Of a DNA stretch of 64,000 nucleotides, positions 49,739 through 57,922 are shown one piece after another; the first letter of the stretch is position 1, and each line of letters begins with the position of its first letter. Both the position numbers and the translations under genes were made by a program. The notes beneath the pieces were generated by a model, which worked only from the letters and a program-made list of their open reading frames with translations, was not told the origin of the DNA and did no database searches. The DNA comes from Streptomyces tirandamycinicus. GTDB lineage: Bacteria; Actinomycetota; Actinomycetes; Streptomycetales; Streptomycetaceae. The stretch lies in assembly GCF_003097515.1 (NCBI RefSeq), contig NZ_CP029188.1, forward strand, positions 62,001 through 126,000, read 5' to 3'.

Positions 49739-50025
49739 CCCCTCCCGCCGCCCGGGCGGCCGGCCACGGGCGGTGACGGTCCGCGTCGCGCGCGGCGGTG
49801 GCCCGGCCTGGCGGTGCCCCGGTGCCCGGCTTCGTGCGCGGAGAAAACCGGTACCGCCGAGGGCAGCGGGATGGGTACCGTGTCGGCGGTTCGGGGCGGT
49901 GTCCGCGAACCGGCCGTGCCGGTCACGCCGGCCCCTGCCGTCCGGGGCTGCCGCGCTGTCGAAGGGCCGGCCCGCTCACCGCGCATGGACGAAGAGACCG
50001 CGCATGGACGAGGAGGGGGCGCACG

Positions 50026-50385
50026 ATGCCGAAGGCCACAATGCGGGGCGTCACGCTGGACTGTTCCGACCCGGGGGTGCTGGCCCGCTTCTACCAGGAG
50101 CTGACCGGTATGCCGATCGCCTTCAGCACGGCCGAGTTCGTCGCCTTGACCGGCGATGGCTGCGACCTGGGTTTCCAGCGGGTCGAGGAGTACCGGGCGC
50201 CGTCCTGGCCCGGTCAGGACGTACCCCAGCAGTCCCATCTGGACTTCCGCGTCGAAGACCTCGATGCGGCCGAGGCGCTGGCGCTGGGGCTCGGCGCGGT
50301 GAAGCCGGACCACCAGCCCGGCGGCGAGCGGTGGCGGGTGCTCCTCGACCCCGCCGGTCACCCGTTCTGCCTGAGCTCCGGCTGA
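50026..50385 (+). CDS. VOC (glyoxalase-like) family protein
   Basis: A 119-residue single-domain VOC protein with paired beta-alpha-beta-beta-beta motifs: TLDCSDPGVLARFYQELTGM at the start and QSHLDFRVEDLDAAEALALG in the second half, ending LLDPAGHPFCLSSG. These proteins are metal-dependent lyases, dioxygenases or antibiotic-binding proteins, and this one cannot be assigned further. AGGAGGGGG precedes the ATG. The gap after the two-component system (49739-50025) holds a short direct repeat CGCATGGACGA at 49981 and 50001. Nothing is recognisable in 50386-50794. Confidence 0.85.
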   Translation: MPKATMRGVTLDCSDPGVLARFYQELTGMPIAFSTAEFVALTGDGCDLGFQRVEEYRAPSWPGQDVPQQSHLDFRVEDLDAAEALALGLGAVKPDHQPGGERWRVLLDPAGHPFCLSSG

Positions 50386-50794
50386 CCGTCCGACGGCCCG
50401 CTCCGCAGCCACCGCTGGGCCCGTGTGGCGCCACCGCCGTGGGCACTCTGCCGGATCCTGCCCGGCTGCCCTCCGCGGCACGCGAGCACGCGAACGATCA
50501 CGCACCGGACGCGGCGGTCACGCGTCGGACGCGGCGAGCGCCTCTCCGGGCCGGGTCGGCGACCCCGGACGATGACACCGGGCACCCCGCGGCTCTGGCC
50601 GGTGCCGCGGGCAAGAGGCGGGCCGGCCACGCGTCTTGCCCGCGGGCGCAGTCCGCGGGAGTCGTCGCCTGCGGGCGCCGTCCGCGGGCGGGCGTCAGCA
50701 GCGCGGCGGCGCCGGTCCGCGGAGGGGGCCGGGGGCGGCGGGAAGCCGGGGCGCACACCGTGCCGAGTCGGCACCGCCGGCCCCGCGCAACGGG

Positions 50795-52138
50795 TCAACG
50801 GTGCATCCGGTGCAGGGCTCTCATCGCACCGGCGACGCACTCCTCGTCGCCGGCACCGGCGAGCCGGCGGGCGTGGTCGCCGCCGTTGAGGCCGAGCAGT
50901 ACGGGCTCGCCGAAGGCCTTGTACCCGTTCACCCACCAGGACCACAGGCCGGGATCGTCGGGGTCGAACCATTCGATGACATCGGCGTCCTCGTCCCAGA
51001 AGGGCCTGGGGAACGCGAGCCACAGCTTGTCCAGGAGACCCGCTCCGAGTGCGCGGACGGCCTCCTGCTTGCCGTCGGGCAGCGCCGGCTCGAAGTCGAT
51101 CGCCGAGGCCTTGAGGACCCCGATCGGGACGGTCACCACGACACGGTCCGCCCGCACGGTGCTCCCGTCCCGCAGGGCCACCGTCACCCCCTCCGGCCCG
51201 TACCGGATGCCGGTGACGACCTGCCGGGTGCGCACCGGGATGTCGCCGCGGATGTGGGCGAGAAGGCGGTCGTAGCCGAGGGGCAGCAGGAGGTCGGGGC
51301 CCTCGGGGCTGCGGCCCTCGAGCGTGGCCGTCACGGAGAGCTGGCGGGGCTCGGCGGCGTACTCCAGCGGGTAGTTGATGGTGAGCGCGGTGCGCAGTGC
51401 GGCGGAGGGGCGCTGAGGTGTCACCGAGGCGACGGTGGCTTCGTCCGGGTCCTCCACGTCGTCCAGCTTCCTTTCGTACCGGGCGAGTTCACGCATCGCT
51501 TCGTCGTTCCCGCCGGTGGAGTTGTCGTAGTCGAAGGTGTGGCGGGGGTCGCCGGTGTGCTCGAGGATGCCGGTGAGGACGTTGCCCGAGGAACCGTGGA
51601 TCCAGGAGGCGCCCATCTCCGCCGGCGCTCCGGCTATCCGGCGAGTCCACACGCGGCCGCCGACTCGGTCCCGGCCTTCCAGTACCGTCACCCGGTAGCC
51701 CTCGTCGACGAGGGCACGGGCGCAGCCGATTCCGGCGAATCCGGACCCGACGATCGCGACGCGCTCCCCTTCCTCGGCGACGTCGGTGACTTGAGCGGCC
51801 GCCCGCCGTCCGCTCTCCAGGGCGCCGTGGGTGGTGGCGGGTGCCTCGGAGGAGGTCGCCTCACCGGCGAAGAACAGGCGTTCGGCCACCGGCGCGGCCA
51901 GTACGGCGCGTGCCCGTGCGCCGAGCCCGCTCGGCGCGAGGTAGGAGTAGGAGCAGCGGGCGAAGGGGTCGGCCGACCAGGAAGTGCGCAGGTAGGCCAC
52001 CGGATCCGGGACGGTGCGCGGTCTGCCGGGCCGGGACACGGAGCCCGGCGCACAGGATGCCAGTGCGCCGGTGGCGGCCATCGCAAGAGCGGAGCCCAGC
52101 AGTCGGCGGCGCGCCGGGTCGTGGTCCGGTGACGTCAT
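50795..52138 (-). CDS. Flavin amine-oxidase family lipoprotein with apparent circular permutation
   Basis: A 447-residue protein of the flavin monoamine oxidase family with a twin-arginine/lipoprotein-like N-terminus (RRRLLGSALAMAATGALASC, lipobox Cys29). Normally the FAD Rossmann motif comes first and the FAD-capping RLFFAGEATS motif last. Here residues 44-117 hold the usually C-terminal part (DPVAYLRTSWSADPFARCSY, then RLFFAGEATSSEAPATTHGA), and the Rossmann motif VAIVGSGFAGIGCARAL follows at 128-144. The polypeptide ends at VAGAMRALHRM, exactly where family members continue into the displaced segment. The amine substrate is unknown, likely extracytoplasmic. No frameshift is needed to read through it. 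Confidence 0.85.
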   Translation of the reverse strand: MTSPDHDPARRRLLGSALAMAATGALASCAPGSVSRPGRPRTVPDPVAYLRTSWSADPFARCSYSYLAPSGLGARARAVLAAPVAERLFFAGEATSSEAPATTHGALESGRRAAAQVTDVAEEGERVAIVGSGFAGIGCARALVDEGYRVTVLEGRDRVGGRVWTRRIAGAPAEMGASWIHGSSGNVLTGILEHTGDPRHTFDYDNSTGGNDEAMRELARYERKLDDVEDPDEATVASVTPQRPSAALRTALTINYPLEYAAEPRQLSVTATLEGRSPEGPDLLLPLGYDRLLAHIRGDIPVRTRQVVTGIRYGPEGVTVALRDGSTVRADRVVVTVPIGVLKASAIDFEPALPDGKQEAVRALGAGLLDKLWLAFPRPFWDEDADVIEWFDPDDPGLWSWWVNGYKAFGEPVLLGLNGGDHARRLAGAGDEECVAGAMRALHRMHR

Positions 52139-52274
52139 GGCGAGGAGGTCCTTTCCCGGTCAGCGTAAGCCGTGGCCGCCTGCAAGACGGGGTCATGACA
52201 CGTTTGGTTCCGGGGCCCGGGGTCCGGGGTGCTGCACGGGAGGCCGGCCGGCCCCGCGTCGGCGCTGACGGCGA

Positions 52275-52320
52275 CGGCCCGTGCCGGCTCCCCCGGGGGA
52301 AGGGGAGCCGGCACGGGCCG
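52275..52320 (-). terminator. 19-bp perfect hairpin
   Basis: The arms at 52275-52293 and 52302-52320 are perfectly complementary around an 8-base loop. It lies 74 bases past the stop of the leftward Cys-rich gene (52394) and upstream of the amine oxidase start, so it should end the Cys-rich gene transcript before the oxidase promoter. Confidence 0.8.
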
Positions 52321-52393
52321 CGTCGGGTTCCGGACGACGATCCGGGATCGCCGAACGCCGGGAGCGTCGGAATCTCCGGGGATCGTCAGGGCG

Positions 52394-52825
52394 TCAGAGC
52401 GGTCCGCCGATCTCGCAGGCCTGGCACGGCGGCCGGCCGCAGGTGCACTGCATGATCGCGTCGAGGACGTCGCGGTCGTGGTACAGGCACTCGTCCTTGC
52501 AGGTGTGGCGCGGGATGAATCCCGCCGGGATCTCTCCGGGCCACGGCTCGTGGCCGTCCCGGCAGCGGGCGAACCGGTCGGGGTCGCTGGAGTGCAGTTC
52601 GTGCATGCGCGACCGCGCCTCGTCCTCCAGCTCCCGTACCCGCTGGACCAGGGCCTTGAGCTCGGTGGCGAGTCCGGCGTAGTGGTCGGCGCCCGTCCTC
52701 ACATGTGCGGCGCGCAGTGCCATTGCCGCGTTGCCGAGAAATCTGCCGGCATCCTGCAGATCGGTCACGTGATGCAACTGAATGCCGTTCACGCCCCGTA
52801 CCCACACGGCGTCCATGCTGCTCAC
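52394..52825 (-). CDS. Cys-rich hypothetical protein, 143 residues
   Basis: A soluble protein. The N-terminal half is helical (LVQRVRELEDEARSRMHELH suggests a coiled coil). The C-terminal third is rich in cysteine and histidine: RHTCKDECLYHDRD, then QCTCGRPPCQACEIGG. Seven cysteines in the last 60 residues suggest a metal site or disulfides. I do not recognise the family. GTG 52825 is used; ATG 52816 is also possible. Upstream is an unusually A/T-rich stretch with a palindrome at 52892, and a hairpin follows the gene, so it looks like a self-contained unit. Confidence 0.65.
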   Translation of the reverse strand: MSSMDAVWVRGVNGIQLHHVTDLQDAGRFLGNAAMALRAAHVRTGADHYAGLATELKALVQRVRELEDEARSRMHELHSSDPDRFARCRDGHEPWPGEIPAGFIPRHTCKDECLYHDRDVLDAIMQCTCGRPPCQACEIGGPL

Positions 52826-52891
52826 TGATCCACCTTCCCGGCGTTCCTTCGCCTTCTATTCCTGCGAAACAGTATGCGCGGCGCCGGTGCC

Positions 52892-52904
52892 TTCGCATAG
52901 CGAA
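52892..52904. promoter_or_regulatory. TTCGC-ATA-GCGAA palindrome in an A/T-rich leader
   Basis: A perfect 5-3-5 palindrome lies 67 bases upstream of the Cys-rich gene, in the 52826-53057 stretch that is visibly richer in A/T than the rest of the window. On the minus strand TTGAAT and TATGCG around it could be promoter boxes at 15-base spacing. A candidate operator. Confidence 0.45.
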
Positions 52905-53057
52905 AATCAGACTATTCAAGGACGCTAAAGCCCCCTGCTTGTATCCGTCCAGTGAATTCGGCGTGAGTCCGCTCACAGCAGGAACAGGGAATCGCGGCGG
53001 CATACGTCGATCCTCCGCGGAATCTGCTGATGATTTGTTGTCCGCGGCTTCTATTCG

Positions 53058-54221
53058 TTATCCGGCGACCGTGTACGACTGCGCACCGGTTCCGGCGAGA
53101 CCACCGCCGTCGACGATCAGGTACTCCTGGCGGATGGGGCGTCCGTCGAACCAGCACTCCAGGATCTCCCGGGTGCCGGCCGCGTAGCGGGCCTGCGCCG
53201 AGAGGGTCGAACCGGACACGTGCGGCGTCATCGCCTCGTGCGGCATGGTGCGCCAGGGGTGGTCGGGTGGTGGCGGCTGCGGGTACCACACGTCACCCGC
53301 GTAACCGGCCAGCCGGCCGCTGTCCAGGGCCCGCACCACGGCGTCCCGGTCGACGATCAGCCCGCGTGCCGTGTTGACGATGTACGCGCCGCGTCGCATG
53401 GTCCCGAGCAGCTCGTCGTCGAACAGGTTCTGCGTCTTGGGGTGCAGGGGGGTGTGGATCGACAGCACGTCGACCGAGGCGGCCAGCGAGCGGGCGTCGG
53501 GGTGGTACGTCAGCTCCAGCTCCGCCTCGACCTCCTCGGGCAGCCGGTGCACATCGCTGTAGTGCAGTCTGACGTCGAACGGCTTGAGGCGGCGCAGCAC
53601 CGCCTGGCCGATGCGGCCGGAGCCGAGGACGCCGACGTCCATGCCCTCCAGGTCGTAGTTGCGCGAGACGGCGTCGGCGATGTTCCAGCCCTTCTTCGTG
53701 GTCACCCACTCGTGGGCGGACATGTAGTCGTGCACCAGGGTCAGAATCTGCATCACGGCGTGCTCGGACACACTGATGCTGTTGCTGTAGGTGATCTCCG
53801 CCACGGTCATGCCGTGTGAGATGGCGCTCGGCAGGTCGACGTGGTCCGACCCGATCCCCGCCGTGATCGCGAGTCTGAGCCGGGGAGCCGCGGTGATCCG
53901 CTCGGGGGTCAGATAGGCGGGCCAGAAGGGCTGCGAGATCACCACGTCGGTGTCGGGCAGCTCGCGGTCGAGTGCGGAGTCGTCACCCTCCTTGTCGGAC
54001 GTGACCACGAAGGTGTGGCCGCGTTCCTCCAGGAAGCGGCGTAGTCCCAGTTCTCCCGAGACGCAGCCGAGGAGCTCGCCCGGGGTGAAATCGACGGCTT
54101 GCGGGGTCGGCGCGGTCTGACCGCCCGGGTAGCCGGTGATGGTGGGAATCCCGTCGCGTGCGTACTCGGGTGGATAACCGCCCACGGGATCCGGATAGAG
54201 CACCGCAAGGATCTTTGCCAT
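53058..54221 (-). CDS. fdh: NAD-dependent formate dehydrogenase
   Basis: A 387-residue D-2-hydroxyacid-dehydrogenase-type formate dehydrogenase, oxidising formate to CO2 with NAD+. Family-specific features: an N-terminal LAVLYPDPVGGYPPEYARDG, substrate-binding ITAGIGSDHVDL, the NAD loop VGVLGSGRIGQAVLRRL, the catalytic arginine in VNTARGLIVDRDAV, and the Gln/His pair in WYPQPPPPDHPW and MTPHVSGSTLSAQ. ATG 54221 has GGAGG 8 bases upstream. The formamidase genes downstream of the crcB pair release formate, so it likely finishes formamide oxidation. It is divergent from crcB. Confidence 0.95.
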   Translation of the reverse strand: MAKILAVLYPDPVGGYPPEYARDGIPTITGYPGGQTAPTPQAVDFTPGELLGCVSGELGLRRFLEERGHTFVVTSDKEGDDSALDRELPDTDVVISQPFWPAYLTPERITAAPRLRLAITAGIGSDHVDLPSAISHGMTVAEITYSNSISVSEHAVMQILTLVHDYMSAHEWVTTKKGWNIADAVSRNYDLEGMDVGVLGSGRIGQAVLRRLKPFDVRLHYSDVHRLPEEVEAELELTYHPDARSLAASVDVLSIHTPLHPKTQNLFDDELLGTMRRGAYIVNTARGLIVDRDAVVRALDSGRLAGYAGDVWYPQPPPPDHPWRTMPHEAMTPHVSGSTLSAQARYAAGTREILECWFDGRPIRQEYLIVDGGGLAGTGAQSYTVAG

Positions 54222-54378
54222 GGCCGTCCTCCATCGGTGTGGCCACTGCCGGTGAACCGGTCGGGCACCTGAACCGGTCTGCACCGATGATCTTGAATTT
54301 TAGTCGAGTGGGCATCGGCGCTGCAATCCCGTGGATAATGGGGCGCGTGCTGCGGTGGACTGAGATGCGGACGTTTCG

Positions 54379-54837
54379 TTGACGCCTGAACGCGAGCCGT
54401 TCCGGTCCCGTGTGCGCGGGCGCGTCCTGGCCGCGATCGCACTGGGCGGGCTGCTGGGCGGGACGGCCCGTTACGCCCTCGCGCTGGCCTTCCCCACACC
54501 TGCGGGGACGTTCCCGCTGACGACGTTCGCCGTCAATGTGTCCGGGGCGTTCCTGCTGGCGCTGCTGCTGGTGTACGTGGTGGAGATCCGGCAGCGGGAC
54601 GGATACCTGCGGCCGTTCGCCGCCGTCGGGGTCCTCGGCTCGTACACCACGTACTCGACCTGGATGTTCGACACCGACCGCCTGCTGGGCGACGGCCTCT
54701 ACGCCCTGGCGGCGCTCAATGTGCTCGGCAGTCTGTTCGCCGGCCTGGCCGCCACCGTGCTGGGTCTGGCCGTCGGCCGGAAGATGCCGGCCCGGCCCGG
54801 CGGCCGCGGCCGGAGCCGCTTCCGGGGGGCGCGGTGA
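54379..54837 (+). CDS. crcB: CrcB/Fluc fluoride channel subunit 1
   Basis: A 152-residue four-helix membrane protein of the Fluc fluoride-exporter family. Signatures: GGLLGGTARYALALAFP, NVSGAFLLALLL and the phenylalanine-box region VLGSYTTYSTWMFD. It exports toxic fluoride as part of a dimer. The start is a TTG; GTG 54412 is an alternative. Its stop overlaps the next crcB start (GTGA), so two subunits are made together, as in bacteria with antiparallel heterodimeric Fluc. I see no fluoride riboswitch upstream. Confidence 0.92.
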   Translation: MTPEREPFRSRVRGRVLAAIALGGLLGGTARYALALAFPTPAGTFPLTTFAVNVSGAFLLALLLVYVVEIRQRDGYLRPFAAVGVLGSYTTYSTWMFDTDRLLGDGLYALAALNVLGSLFAGLAATVLGLAVGRKMPARPGGRGRSRFRGAR

Positions 54838-55202
54838 TCACCCTGCTCGGCGTCGGGGTGGCGGCGGCTCTCGGGGCGGTCGCGCGCTACGTACTGGACC
54901 AGTACGTGCAGCACCGCAGACCCGGTGCGTTCCCGCGCGGCACCTGGCTGGTCAACATCACGGGCTCGTTCGTCCTGGGGCTCGTCGTGGGCCTGGGTGC
55001 CCGGCACGGGCTGCCGGAGCAGGTCCTGACGATCGTCGGCGCCGGTTTCTGCGGCGCCTACACCACGTTCTCCACATTCAGTTACGAGCTGGTCCGCCTG
55101 TGCGAGCAGGGCCGGGCCGGAAAGTCGCTGCTGTACGGCGCGTCGAGTCTCGTGGTGGGTCTGCCGGCGGTCGCCGCCGGCTTCGCCGTCGGTACGCTCT
55201 GA
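54834..55202 (+). CDS. crcB: CrcB/Fluc fluoride channel subunit 2
   Basis: A 122-residue four-helix Fluc subunit: LGAVARYVLDQYV, TWLVNITGSFVLGLVVG and GFCGAYTTFSTFSYELVRL. It should pair antiparallel with subunit 1. The GTG start lies in the stop codon of the first gene. The downstream 55203-55464 contains short GGGCCGCGTTC-type repeats and no gene. Confidence 0.93.
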   Translation: MITLLGVGVAAALGAVARYVLDQYVQHRRPGAFPRGTWLVNITGSFVLGLVVGLGARHGLPEQVLTIVGAGFCGAYTTFSTFSYELVRLCEQGRAGKSLLYGASSLVVGLPAVAAGFAVGTL

Positions 55203-55464
55203 GACCGCCGAAGAACTCGCATCCGGGCCGCGCGGCCGGACCCGTCAGGACCCCATTCGGGCCGCGTCCGGGCCGCGTTCGGGCCGCACCCGGGCCACCC
55301 GTAGGACGCGGTCCGGCGAACACGGCGCCCCGGACGTCCGGGACTTGACACGGGGATTCGCGAGTCGTCTCCTTGAAGGTGAGGACACGTCGTGGCACAC
55401 GCCGATCAGAGCGACGCCACACGTCACTGGTTTGCCAGCACCCACCGGCACCCGGAGGCTGCTG

Positions 55465-55743
55465 ATGGCGACCTACGAATACCTGTGCAGCCGTTGTGGG
55501 CCCTTCGACGTCAAGCTGGCGATCGGGACCGCGCCCACCAGTCACGGCTGCCCTGTCTGCACGGGCACCGCACGACGCGTGTACTCCTCGCCCGGCCTCG
55601 CGCTGACCTCGCACACCGTCGCCGCCCTCCACGAGCGGGACGAACGCTCGCGTGAAGCGCCGGCGGTGGTGTCCGAAGTGCCGCCGGGCAGAAGTGTGCC
55701 GCGGCGCCCGCACCCCGCGCTCTCACGGTTGCCGCGCCCCTGA
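55465..55743 (+). CDS. fmdB: FmdB-type zinc-ribbon protein
   Basis: A 92-residue protein with an N-terminal zinc ribbon: YEYLCSRCGPFD and GCPVCTGTARRVYS give two CxxC knuckles. FmdB-type proteins accompany formamidase operons and are thought to be regulatory. The tail is basic and Pro-rich. GGAGG precedes the ATG. It is the first gene of a rightward set with the channel and formamidase genes, 82 bases before the channel gene. A direct regulatory role is a family assumption. Confidence 0.88.
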   Translation: MATYEYLCSRCGPFDVKLAIGTAPTSHGCPVCTGTARRVYSSPGLALTSHTVAALHERDERSREAPAVVSEVPPGRSVPRRPHPALSRLPRP

Positions 55744-55825
55744 AGGGCGGTGGTCGACACGGCAGAACGTCTCAGACGAGTCCCGGCAATTGTGTCCCCA
55801 CGCGGCCTGAGGAGGTGCGTCCCCG

Positions 55826-56449
55826 GTGGGCAATGTGGGACTGCTCTTCGTCGGTGCGGTGCTCTTCATCAACGGCCTGCTGCTCCTCGGAAAGGTCGAC
55901 GCCAAGGCAGGAGCGGTGTTCAACCTTTTCATCGGCGCACTGCAGGTACTGACGCCGACCTACCTCATCTTCACCGCCGGCGACGACCCCATGAAGATCC
56001 TGGCGGCGTCCGGCATCTACCTGTTCGGCTTCACCTACCTGTACGTAGGCATCGGCCTGCTCACCGGGCTCGACAGCACCGGTGTCGGCTACTACTCGCT
56101 GTTCGTGGCCATCGCGGCCCTGGGATACGCGTTCGTCAACTTCCGGCTGTTCGGGGACCAGGCCTTCGGTGTCATCTGGCTCTACTGGGCTTTCCTGTGG
56201 TTCCTGTTCTTCCTGCTGCTCGGTCTCAAGATGGACGCCCTCAGGGAGTACACGGGCTGGGTCACGGCCATCCAGGGCTGGGTCACCGGAGTGATCCCCG
56301 CCGGGCTGCTGCTCTCCGGCTACTGGAAGCACCCCACCGAGATCGCCATCGCTCTGGCGGTCTTCGGCGTCGTGGTGTTCGCGGCGCTGTGGCCGCTCAC
56401 CCGGAGTTCACGGCAGCCCGCCCCGGCGTCTGCGGGGCCGCCAGCGTGA
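55826..56449 (+). CDS. AmiS/UreI-family amide or urea channel
   Basis: A 207-residue membrane protein with about six helices, typical of AmiS/UreI channels that let urea or short amides through the membrane. Recognisable segments: LLFVGAVLFINGLLLLG near the start, FGFTYLYVGIGLLTGLDSTG, and the polar-aromatic FGVIWLYWAFLWFLFFLLLG. GAGGAGG precedes the GTG start. It lies 39 bases upstream of the formamidase gene, so formamide import is the likely job. Confidence 0.92.
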   Translation: MGNVGLLFVGAVLFINGLLLLGKVDAKAGAVFNLFIGALQVLTPTYLIFTAGDDPMKILAASGIYLFGFTYLYVGIGLLTGLDSTGVGYYSLFVAIAALGYAFVNFRLFGDQAFGVIWLYWAFLWFLFFLLLGLKMDALREYTGWVTAIQGWVTGVIPAGLLLSGYWKHPTEIAIALAVFGVVVFAALWPLTRSSRQPAPASAGPPA

Positions 56450-56488
56450 GCACGGCAACGTGACCCTGATCGGAAATAAGGAGCTGTT

Positions 56489-57739
56489 ATGCCCGAAGTG
56501 GTATTCAGTGTGGACCAGAGCAAGTCGATGCGTGATCAGGACGTGCCCGGACACAACAGGTGGCACCCGGACGTCCCCACCGTCGCCATGGTGAAGCCGG
56601 GAGCGGAGTTCCGTGTGGAGTGCCGCGACTGGACCGACTGCCAGGTCGGCAACAACGACTCCGCCAACGACGTACGCGACATCGACCTGACCATCCCCCA
56701 TATGCTCAGCGGCCCGATAGGCGTGGAGGGCGCCGAACCCGGCGACCTGCTCGTCGTCGACATACTCGACCTCGGTCCCGTGCCGCAGCAGACCGGCGAC
56801 ATGGCGGGCCAGAGCTGGGGCTACACCGGCATCTTCGCCAAGGCCAACGGAGGCGGCTTCCTGACGGACTACTTCCCGGACGCCTACAAGGCGATATGGG
56901 ACTTCCACGGCCAGCAGGCCGTGTCCCGTCATCTGCCCGGGATCCGTTTCACCGGGATCACCCACCCCGGGCTGTTCGGAACCGCGCCGTCGGCCGAGAT
57001 GCTCGCTCGCTGGAACACCCGTGAGCAGGCGCTGATCGACACCGACCCGAACCGGGTCCCGCCGCTCGCCGTACCGCCGGACAGCACCAACGCCCTGGCC
57101 GGCACGGCGACGGGTGACCTCGCCGCCCGCATCGCGGCGGAGGGTGCGCGTACGGTGCCGGCCCGCGAGAACGGAGGCAACCACGACATCAAGAACTTCA
57201 CCCGCGGTTCACGGGTCTACTACCCCGTACACGTCAAGGACGCCAAGCTCTCCGGAGGCGACCTGCACTTCAGTCAGGGCGACGGGGAGATCACGTTCTG
57301 TGGAGCCATCGAGATGGGCGGCTTCATCGACTTCCACGTCGACCTGATCAAGGGCGGCATGGAGACGTACGGCATCTCCACCAACCCCGTGTTCGTACCG
57401 GGCAATGTCGAGCCCCGGTACACGGAGTTCCTCACCTTCATCGGGATCTCCGTCGACCACGACACCGACACGAACTTCTATCTGGACGCGACGCTGGCCT
57501 ACCGACGGGCCTGCCTCAACGCCGTCGAGTACTTCAAGAAGTTCGGTTACAGCGGAGAGCAGGCCTACCTGCTCATCGGCTCCGCTCCCATCGAGGGACG
57601 CATCAGCGGCATCGTCGACATCCCCAACGCCTGCTGCTCGCTGTACGTCCCCACCGCCATATTCGACTTCGACGTCCGGCCCACCGCCGAAGGCCCGATG
57701 AAGGCCGACCGCGGCACGTGCGCGATGAGCAGCGCCTGA
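56489..57739 (+). CDS. fmdA: Formamidase, acetamidase/formamidase family
   Basis: A 416-residue amidohydrolase matching FmdA: MPEVVFSVDQSKSMRDQ, HNRWHPDVPTVAMVKPG, DWTDCQVGNNDSANDVRDID, GWGYTGIF-like SWGYTGIFAKANGGGF, and HFSQGDGEITFCGAIEMGGF. It hydrolyses formamide to formate and ammonia. AAGGAG lies before the ATG. Full length and intact motifs suggest activity. With the UreI-like channel and the formate dehydrogenase at 53058, the set would convert formamide into ammonia, CO2 and NADH. Confidence 0.95.
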   Translation: MPEVVFSVDQSKSMRDQDVPGHNRWHPDVPTVAMVKPGAEFRVECRDWTDCQVGNNDSANDVRDIDLTIPHMLSGPIGVEGAEPGDLLVVDILDLGPVPQQTGDMAGQSWGYTGIFAKANGGGFLTDYFPDAYKAIWDFHGQQAVSRHLPGIRFTGITHPGLFGTAPSAEMLARWNTREQALIDTDPNRVPPLAVPPDSTNALAGTATGDLAARIAAEGARTVPARENGGNHDIKNFTRGSRVYYPVHVKDAKLSGGDLHFSQGDGEITFCGAIEMGGFIDFHVDLIKGGMETYGISTNPVFVPGNVEPRYTEFLTFIGISVDHDTDTNFYLDATLAYRRACLNAVEYFKKFGYSGEQAYLLIGSAPIEGRISGIVDIPNACCSLYVPTAIFDFDVRPTAEGPMKADRGTCAMSSA

Positions 57740-57781
57740 CCGCACCGGACGACCACACGGCCCCGCAGCCGGAAGGACTGC

Positions 57782-57834
57782 GGGACCGTTCTGTGCGGGA
57801 CCGTTCTGTGCGGGCCCGTGCTGTGCGGGACCGG
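57782..57834. repeat. 15-bp tandem repeat after the formamidase gene
   Basis: Three 15-base units (GGGACCGTTCTGTGC twice, then GGGCCCGTGCTGTGC) plus eight bases of a fourth follow the fmdA stop by about 40 bases. They lie between convergent genes. Probably simple duplication. Confidence 0.75.
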
Positions 57835-57922
57835 CCGATGCGCCGCGCCGGGACGGCCTCGGTGTCCGGCCCACGCGACGCGCCGCGCCCAGCTCCCGTG
57901 CCCGCCGTCGTTCCCGGAGGGT

